Shown: piece after piece, positions 57,319 through 64,000 of the stretch
How the letters are laid out: each line of letters begins with the position of its first letter
How positions within the stretch are numbered: position 1 is the first letter of the stretch
Assembly (NCBI GenBank): GCA_012274445.1
Contig: JAAROD010000054.1
Coordinates: 124,001 to 188,000 of the forward strand
Direction of reading: 5' to 3'
Length of the DNA: 64,000 nt
Source of the DNA: Sclerotiophoma versabilis
Taxonomy: Eukaryota; Ascomycota; Dothideomycetes; Pleosporales; Didymellaceae
Made by a program: the position numbers and the translations under genes
Notes under the pieces: generated by a model
What the model was told of the DNA's origin: nothing
The model's database searches: none
The model's input: only the letters and a program-made list of their open reading frames with translations

Positions 57319-58323
57319 CTAGTCCTTGGGGATCATCTGGTCCTCGCTGCCGTCCCTAGGCACGTAGCTGATGCCCGCAGCCTCGATAGTCGAAACAACC
57401 TCCTCAGGCAAGATACCCTCGACTTGTGTGGCGTAGACGCCAGGCACATATCCTTCGAGTCGCTGATACCTGGCAACCCAGCTCTTCGATGTATCGGCGA
57501 CGGTGATCAGGCCCTCGAAGACCTGAGATGTGCAGTCGTTAACGTTCTCGGAGTTGCCGGTGAGTTCGAGGAACTCTTCGCAGTTGGGGCAGCCGCTATT
57601 CATGAACTGTGTGTAGGTGCGTACGATGGAGCAGACCATGCAGGCGCGCAGATTGCGCTGCTGGTTGGGTGGGACAAAGGCGCCGCCGGGGATCATGTTG
57701 GCCATTTTGAGGGTGGATTCGTAGACAGGAGGGTCTGATGGGAAGTGGACTTTGTGAGAGGCGGTCGAGAAAGTAGAAGAACCTAAGTCCTTGACGCGAG
57801 GTGGGAGCGCTGGAGCGTGGGTGGGCTTTGCGGTCTGTTTTTCGGTTTGCGCGTTGTGATTGCGTAGAGAGCTTGGTCTGCGTGAGACAGCTTCGAAAGG
57901 TGAGTCTGTTCGGTGCAGAGGGCTCGGAAGCGATGCAGCAGTATTCGTTCCAACAGATGCGATTCGTGGTAGAGCGTCCCCTTCTTCAACTGGTGGGCAA
58001 AGACTGTTGGCGAGGATGCTTTGTTGCAGCTGGTTCGCGTGGAAGCGCAGCGAAGCTTGGCAGGGCTGGTCCAGATTAGAGAGCTTTGGGTTCCCGCGGG
58101 GACTCGGTGGATCAACGTTCTCCCCGTCAGAGTCGGCCAGCAGCCAGATCTGCCTGTAAGGTTGCTTTGCTGGCGTGCTCTTGTCTTGGAGAGGACTACT
58201 CTTCTTGGCAGGTTGACCACTTTTCGCAGAAGGCTTTAGAGGGCGGCCTCTGTCGCCGCCAGCAGGCACGTAGACGTACTTGTCCACCTTCTTCGTGGTC
58301 GCGAGGCCCTTCTTGGGAGGCAT
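57319..58323 (-). CDS. SPT4: Transcription elongation factor Spt4 with N-terminal extension
   Basis: The last 128 residues, from an internal ATG at 57705 (MANMIPGGAFVPPNQQ), are a complete Spt4 of normal fungal length. The zinc finger cysteines are C22, C25, C39 and C42 of that unit (RACMVCSIV, GCPNCEEF), followed by FEGLITVADTSKSWVARYQR and YVPGVYATQVEG, the Spt5-binding beta-sheet. Spt4 pairs with Spt5 (DSIF) to keep RNA polymerase II processive and acts in chromatin and centromere silencing. The frame continues 206 codons upstream without a stop to ATG 58323 (MPPKKGLATTKK...), giving 334 aa. The extension is basic, Pro/Ser-rich and probably disordered. Whether it is translated as one protein, or 57705 is the main start, cannot be decided from sequence; no acceptor just before 57705 is evident. 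Confidence 0.9.
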   Translation of the reverse strand: MPPKKGLATTKKVDKYVYVPAGGDRGRPLKPSAKSGQPAKKSSPLQDKSTPAKQPYRQIWLLADSDGENVDPPSPRGNPKLSNLDQPCQASLRFHANQLQQSILANSLCPPVEEGDALPRIASVGTNTAASLPSPLHRTDSPFEAVSRRPSSLRNHNAQTEKQTAKPTHAPALPPRVKDLGSSTFSTASHKVHFPSDPPVYESTLKMANMIPGGAFVPPNQQRNLRACMVCSIVRTYTQFMNSGCPNCEEFLELTGNSENVNDCTSQVFEGLITVADTSKSWVARYQRLEGYVPGVYATQVEGILPEEVVSTIEAAGISYVPRDGSEDQMIPKD

Positions 58324-58612
58324 GGTTGCGGGTAGCTACGTCGTGGCTTGGATCGCCGGCTGGCTGATGCGTTAGTGGCAAGGCGAGGCGAGGACGGCGG
58401 GACCTGAAGTGCTTGACAAGTCGCTAGGGTGCGGGAAGCTTGAGGCGCTGGCAGCTCACCATAATTGCTCTGCGTCACCCCGTAGTTTCTGGAAGGTACC
58501 TCCCTCGAATCGCGACTCCCGTCCTCGTGTTCTCGTCGCCAGCCGCCGCGCCTGCCCGTACCCATCGCGTGCCTCGTATACCCCGCCGCTGCGCACAAAA
58601 CTTAGACGCATC
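58324..58612. promoter_or_regulatory. 289-bp bidirectional promoter (SPT4/PPT1)
   Basis: It separates the two divergent starts if the long SPT4 form is used; with the short form the interval is 907 bp. It is GC-rich with no TATA box, as usual for housekeeping genes. Confidence 0.5.
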
Positions 58613-60147
58613 ATGGGAGCCAAGGAAGAAGCCATCGAGCTCAAGAACAAGGGCAACGAGGCCTTCAAGGCACACGACTGGCCCACTGCGCTCGAGTTCT
58701 ACACAAAGGCCATCGAGACGTACGACAAGGAGCCCTCGTTCTACACCAATCGTGCACAGGTATGTAGTGGAGCCTGGCCGCTGCACACGACCACATGCTT
58801 ACTGAAATTCCACAGGCCAACCTGAAGGTTGAAGCATACGGCTATGCAGTCGCAGATGCAGACAAGGCGATCGAGCTCGACCCCAACAATGTCAAGGCAT
58901 ACTACCGCCGCGCCTCGGCCAACACTCTCATCCTGAAGCACCGCGACGCTCTGCGGGATTGGAAGCTCGTCGTCAAGAAAGCGCCCCACGATGCGACCGC
59001 GAAGCTGCGCATGGCCGAGTGCGAGAAGATCATCAAGCGAGACGCCTTCCTCAAAGCCATCGAAGTCGAGGATGCACCCTCGGTCGCAGAAGGGCTCGAC
59101 CTTGAGAACATGATCCTGGAGAGTGGCTATGACGGTGTAGAGCTGGGCGACAAGATGACACCCGAATTCATCGAGGACATGATCGAGAGGTTCAAGAATG
59201 GCAAGAAGATTGCCAAGAAATACGCCTACAAGATCATCCTCGCAGTCATGGACATCTCCAAGAAGGAGCCAACGATGATCGAGCACGACGTCGAGGAAGG
59301 ACATGAGGTTACTGTTTGCGGAGACACACATGGTAAGTGAACGGGACGCCACTCTACAGACAGGCACTGACTTGACTCAGGTCAATTCTTCGATCTCATG
59401 AACATCTTCAAGCTTGCCGGCAAGCCTTCAGAGAAGCACTCGTTCCTGTTCAATGGTGACTTTGTCGACCGAGGTTCTTGGTCTACCGAGATCGCCCTCC
59501 TTCTGTACGCCTACAAATGGCTGTATCCCGACAAGTTCTTCCTCAACCGCGGAAACCACGAGACCGACGACATGAACCGAATGTACGGTTTTGAGGGTGA
59601 ATGCAGGGCCAAGTACACCGAGCGCATCTTCAAGCTCTTCTCTGAGTCCTTCTCTATGCTACCTCTCGCTACACTCATTGGCAAGAAGTACTTTGTTCTC
59701 CACGGTGGCCTATTCTCCGACGACAACATCACGCTGGACGACGTCAGGAAACTCGACCGTTTCAAGCAGAGACAACCAGGCCAGTCCGGTTTGATGATGG
59801 AGATGCTCTGGACCGATCCTCAGACCGCGCCTGGACGCGGACCAAGCAAGCGTGGTGTTGGTCTCCAATTTGGCCCCGACATCACTAAGCGTTTCTGCGA
59901 GAGGAACGGACTTGAGGCCATCATTCGATCACACGAGGTTCGCATGGAGGGTTACGAGGTCGAGCACGACGGACGATGCATCACTGTCTTCTCTGCACCA
60001 AACTACTGCGACAGCACAAGCAACAAGGGAGCCTTCATCAAGATTGGGCCAGACTACAAGCTCCGGTACACTCAGTTTGACGCCGTACCACATCCAAATA
60101 TCAAGCCGATGGCATACGCCTCGAATGGCATGCAGGGTCTGATGTAA
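58613..60147 (+). CDS. PPT1: Serine/threonine protein phosphatase 5 (PP5/Ppt1)
   Basis: Three exons (58613-58759, 58816-59332, 59381-60147) join in phase to 476 aa, the family length. Residues 1-about 115 hold three TPR repeats (start MGAKEEAIELKNKGNEAFKA), which bind Hsp90. The PPP catalytic domain follows with metal and phosphate motifs GDTHG (D219, H221), GDFVDRG, GNHE, the LHGG region and the SAPNYCD loop. The C-terminal helix that autoinhibits PP5 is present (PNIKPMAYASNGMQGLM). It dephosphorylates Hsp90/Cdc37 and client proteins in cytosol and nucleus. Both introns fall between conserved elements. Confidence 0.96.
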
Positions 60148-60614
60148 GGTGCATTGCCTAGCTAAGGTCGAATTTGGGTTCTATCGTTGTTCACTTCATT
60201 GTAACGATGCATGGTTTGGTGTTCTTTGGCGCATCATCATATCCTGGGTCGAATGGGGCTCAAGAAGGTTGCGGGAGATAGCACTGTACGTATAGACGTT
60301 TGGATAAACAGGTTGTCGGAATATACTCAGCTCTACACAGAATCAAGAGAAACCTTATTTAAACTTCGAATGCAATGAACGCAGCTGCAGAGTGACGTGT
60401 TGGTGTTCCCGACAACGTAGCACCCCACTTCGGCCCCACGTGTTGTTGACGGTCGCTAATGAGTAAACAAGGGTGGAATCCCGGCTCATCAAAGCTCCAC
60501 CTCAGCGCTCAAGCCTCACGAACTCGCTTTCGACACCGCGTCAATTCGCGTGACGCGTCAAATTGATATATCCACACCTTGCGATGTGAACAGCACTGGA
60601 CTCCACGCATCAAT
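60148..60614. other. Intergenic
   Basis: This is the 3' flank of PPT1 and promoter of the next gene. No further feature is seen. Confidence 0.4.
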
Positions 60615-61966
60615 ATGCCTGCCCAGCAGATATTCTCGGCCAAAGCCCTCGTTGGTAAGCAAACAAACCGTCTGTGCATGAGATGGATGCTGATGGATGC
60701 CAACAGGCGTTTGGAAGAACCTCCGGAACACGCGCGACAAGAACGACTTCTATCTCACGCTACAATATCATCAAGATGATGTACGAGGGGCCAAGGGCAA
60801 GAAGTATGGCAAGACCAACATAATCGAAACAACCTCTGAGCTCGAGGATGGAAAGGCTGTGGATGTCGGCGGGAAGAGCATTAGCTTTGTGGTGCCATGG
60901 CGGAGCATGCAGGCGCAGAAACGAGAGCTACGGGAGAAAGAGAAAGAGCTTGCCGAAGCTTTGGTCATGCTTGCTGGCGAGGTCTCATTTACTGGTACGC
61001 ATGCGCCTCTCCCAACATGCGACCACCACACCATAGCCGAGTTCCAAGGACAATTGTGCTGACACAGCCGCAGACCTCTCTCCGACATTGCAAGCCTCCC
61101 TCACACATAACCCACTTGTCCAGATCCGCCATCTAGCTGCTGGCATCAGTCGTCAGATGTCAAAAGTGGAGCTACAAATGGCAGACAACGCGCCCTTCTC
61201 CAACGGAAAGAACCTCTACACCGGCGGAGAGATAGCACGCAAGTTCCTTCCGGCAATCCAAACACTCTTCGACCAGCGCCCAGTACCACAACGCATGATC
61301 TTCGAATTGCTCATGGAGCTCAAGGATCTCGTCTACCTGGGCATGGCAGATTGCAGTAAGGAGGTTCTTGAATGGGAGATCGATGGTCCAGCTATTGGTG
61401 CTCTTGAGGAGATGGATGACGCATTTGCTAGAGCTATCACGCCAGTTGCCTCAGCTGTGGAAGACGGGCACGTACAGACTAGAGAGCTGGGACCTGGCCA
61501 GAAGAGAGTACTGCGCCGAAAGGCGTCTTCGCTGTCCTCAATCACACTCTCAAAGCCACAGCAACCATTCCTCACCACCTCGACTGACGAGCTCCTCTAC
61601 ACCCTCGAATCGCTAGAGACAACAGCCCTGGCCCTCACTCACCTGCCGATTTCGATACCTGACTTCTGCGCACATTCAATCATCACGTTGCGACGATTCT
61701 CGCCTCGCCACACTCTGATAGAGTTCTCCGCGAACAAGAAGCGAAGGATCGGTCGATGCGCAGAGTATGCTCGATGTATGAAATGGGCGAGTTCCAGCTG
61801 GCGACAGGGCGGTGGATGCAGACGCGGCTGCAAAAATGAAGACGAAGATCCGGAGAACCTCCCGAGCTGGCACAGGAGCAGCCGCTGGTTCGATGGAAAC
61901 GGCGATGGGACGCACATGGTCGGTGGTGGCAGACCAGAGGAGCTCGAAGCTATCAAAGATACTTGA
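60615..61966 (+). CDS. Unrecognised three-exon gene with probable frame shift in last exon
   Basis: The exons are 60615-60654, 60707-60994 and 61074 onward, with clean GTAAGC/CAACAG and GTACGC/CCGCAG introns. The first 240 residues look like a conserved helical protein: VWKNLRNTRDKNDFYLTLQY, then KSISFVVPWRSMQAQKRELR followed by a long charged helix, then KFLPAIQTLFDQRPVPQRMI. The annotated frame ends at 61966 with an unlikely Arg/Cys/Gly-rich tail. Another frame from about 61665 reads LRTFNHHVATILASPHSDRV and then EMGEFQLATGRWMQTRLQK with a stop at 61837-61839, which looks much more like the true end. No AG acceptor exists between 61630 and 61717 to explain the switch by splicing, so an indel in the genome or sequence is the simplest reading. 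Family not recognised. Confidence 0.65.
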
Positions 61967-63545
61967 GACTAACTGCGTACACGTAAAGGTAAAGACAGCG
62001 CGCAAGGCTCCGCCTAGTGATGCCAATATACGAGCTATCCGCTCCTTGCGTAACTTTCCCTTTACAACGCTCTATTGTTCGGATCCAGACCGAAGCATGG
62101 GCCACTTCCCATCCCTGACGCGGCGGGCTCACCCTTCGGCTGTTGTCTCTAGACGCTTGAAGAAGCCAGCTCTTGTCAAGGATGGACCTATAAAAACTTA
62201 CGGCTCTTGTACAGCATCGACAGACGAAGTTACTAATAGCTTGTTCCTCAGACCAAGTCACTCTGAGCAAAGGGCCAAGATGATTCACGCCAAGATAGAG
62301 CAACATTTTCGCGGAACACCACATAATCAGTACCCGACTAAGACGGATGCCCGAGGTTGTTCGCATCAAATGCAGCCTTGAAACCTGTTGAACGAAAACA
62401 GCGATTCGTCCACAGAATTCGAAACAAACGTGCAACTACCTGCGACGACTGTTTACCTACTCTCTGAGTTTCGGCCCTTGATTTAATGCGCTACCTCAGA
62501 ACTCTTGCTCGGCTTTTCCGAGCTTTCCCAATCCGTAGCGAAGGCAAGAGTTGCCTGAAAGAGACCGATCTCGTACCTCAAAGATAGTCACGATATCGAC
62601 GCGAGGCACGTTAGACTTCGTGCCGCTGTTCACTCTCTCCTGGGCTGCGGGTTATCCGCTAGCCTTGTCGGGCTGAGACATAGTTCACCAGATCGGAGTT
62701 CCCGCTTCGACTGCGGATTTCCTGGCTGCCTCCAGCTCTACCTTCGAGAGGTATACTTTTCAGTAGCATAGTCTGCAGTGGCGTTGAGAGGTCAGGATGT
62801 GAAGATGATAGGCGCCCAACTCCAGATCGCAACCACACAGCATTTAGAGCAGACTGAATCTATATAACTCATAGCAACGTATGAAGATCCACATTCACAG
62901 CGAAAATGAGCATCACACGGTCTTCACTCCCTATCATATTCTGTACAGGATGTGCCACAAACTCGCTTCTCTCGTCACAGACCTTCTCGTGTCTCTACCG
63001 CTCGGCGAACCAGTACCCTCAGCTCCTATTCAGCACCAAAAACAAATTCCTCAGTCCCCACGGTTCGTATTTCCAACGCCAACGCAATATCAGCCAGAGA
63101 AATGGTAAAGAGACAACGTTTGTTCGAGCTATGTGCAAGCATTTAATCTGCTCCGGCAACCCCACGATCACTGTTGCAGACCAATATCCAGGCATCAGCA
63201 TCAGCACAGGGGAGGCGCAGAGACCAGTTTCGAAGCCCGTCTGGTGTTAGTAGTAAAACAGAAGTTATATACCCATTTTCATACAAAGCATATCAAAGAC
63301 TAGGCACAGTCATCAAGTCTCCTCTCCCTATTCCGACACGTCTCTACATATCCCAAGTACACTCTCACAGCACCTCCCCCGCATCGTGAAATTGAAGCAG
63401 GTCCAGACTCAACCCTATAATCAAATCTATTCTCTCCGCAACATTCCAACTAAGCATGACACAAGACATCAAGTCTTGAACGCAGTCCGCTCCCCGCTAT
63501 CACGGTCCAAGCCCGAGTAGACGCACCGCTACAGTTGTCTCGCTT
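61967..63545. other. Region without a supported gene
   Basis: Frames at 62881-63108, 62906-63250 and 61953-62435 (minus) lack domains or consistent splice signals. Confidence 0.4.
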
Positions 63546-63546
63546 C

Positions 63547-63629
63547 ACATCGCATCGCATCGCATCACATCGCATCGCATCACATCGCAACACACTCACT
63601 CATCGCAACCCCCCCCCCCCCCCCCCCCC
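63547..63629. repeat. Pentamer array (CATCG/CATCA) followed by a C-run of 21
   Basis: Roughly nine pentamers lie at 63547-63590 and a C tract at 63609-63629. Both are simple repeats just upstream of the short frame at 63659. Confidence 0.85.
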
Positions 63630-63658
63630 GTCTCCCCGCCCTCGCTCCGCCAATCCAT

Positions 63659-63886
63659 ATGCCCACTCTCGGTACCGACACGAACTGCACTACATCTCAG
63701 ACGCTTAGCGCGCAGTCCGTACACTCGCCAGCCACATCTACATCTACACCACAGCCCGCCGACAAGCGCAGTGTAGTATGGAGATCAGGGTATAAATACG
63801 GATTCGACGAGGGCGTAGCTCGCGGTAGGATTGTAAACGGGGGAAGGGGTCTGGCGGGTCAAGTCTGGTTGTGTGTGTGTTGTTAG
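63659..63886 (+). CDS. Possible short gene or first exon near the window edge
   Basis: A 75-codon frame starts MPTLGTDTNCTTSQTLSAQS, is Ser/Thr-rich, and contains the more protein-like WRSGYKYGFDEGVARGRI before an unlikely GQVWLCVCC end. An intron donor after the GRI segment and further exons beyond the window are possible. Weak evidence. Confidence 0.25.
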   Translation: MPTLGTDTNCTTSQTLSAQSVHSPATSTSTPQPADKRSVVWRSGYKYGFDEGVARGRIVNGGRGLAGQVWLCVCC

Positions 63887-64000
63887 ATTGTGTGCTATGG
63901 TGTTATCTTGTATTGTGTGCGATTAGATTGCGTGCTATAGTAGTGCTATCTTGCTTTGTTGTCGATCTTTGGGTGTGACGTGGATGGATGAATGGATGAA

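Noticed and set aside
63609..63629. C-run considered as telomere-like or assembly end
   Set aside because: There is no TTAGGG array; it is a mononucleotide tract beside a pentamer repeat.
1..64000. tRNA genes and CRISPR arrays
   Set aside because: No cloverleaf with A and B boxes was recognised by eye, and no regularly spaced direct repeats with unique spacers exist; CRISPR is not expected in fungi.

Overview
The window is nuclear DNA of a filamentous ascomycete. Most genes carry short introns (about 45-70 nt) with GTRNGT donors, CTRAC-like branch points and YAG acceptors. The gene content (Pth11-like rhodopsin-domain protein, RTA1-like protein, GPI-anchored aspartic protease, TRAPP-II subunit, small secreted cysteine-containing proteins) fits Pezizomycotina, most likely Dothideomycetes/Pleosporales. 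The placement is inferred from protein families, not from a marker gene. No tRNA, rRNA or CRISPR was found. All exon joins below were worked out by hand from splice signals and reading phase.

Left part (1-30 kb) is gene-poor and accessory-like. It holds an RNase III-fold protein lacking its catalytic acids, a small conserved hypothetical gene, a P-loop kinase/HAD phosphatase/UPRTase triple fusion, a mitochondrial-type SDR, a basic hypothetical protein, a secreted GH2 glycosidase and a secreted serine beta-lactamase-like hydrolase. It also holds a divergent pair of modular secreted paralogs that share an N-terminal cysteine module but end in different C-terminal domains. A 251-bp TIR element (MITE) lies between those two. 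A small secreted, possibly AltA1-like protein sits alone at 29.3 kb.

Middle part (31-51 kb) is denser and mostly housekeeping: a nuclear-type basic protein, a long-chain acyl-CoA synthetase ending in a PTS1-like tripeptide, a Pth11-like membrane protein with a 15-bp minisatellite in its tail, a yapsin-like aspartic protease, RFC4, TRS130/TRAPPC10 and an RTA1-like membrane protein. A 45-bp relative of the MITE lies upstream of RFC4.

51-56.2 kb is an accessory island. Three tandem paralogs of a small secreted four-cysteine protein (134, 145 and 139 aa) sit on duplicated segments that include promoter and 3' flank. They are mixed with about 110-bp inverted repeats and a stop-bearing pogo/Psq-type transposase relic. 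This is the most notable accessory structure here.

Right part (57-64 kb) returns to housekeeping: SPT4 with an in-frame 206-residue N-terminal extension, sharing a 289-bp bidirectional promoter with PPT1 (PP5 phosphatase), then an unrecognised three-exon gene whose last exon appears frame-shifted. The last 2 kb is sparse, with simple repeats.
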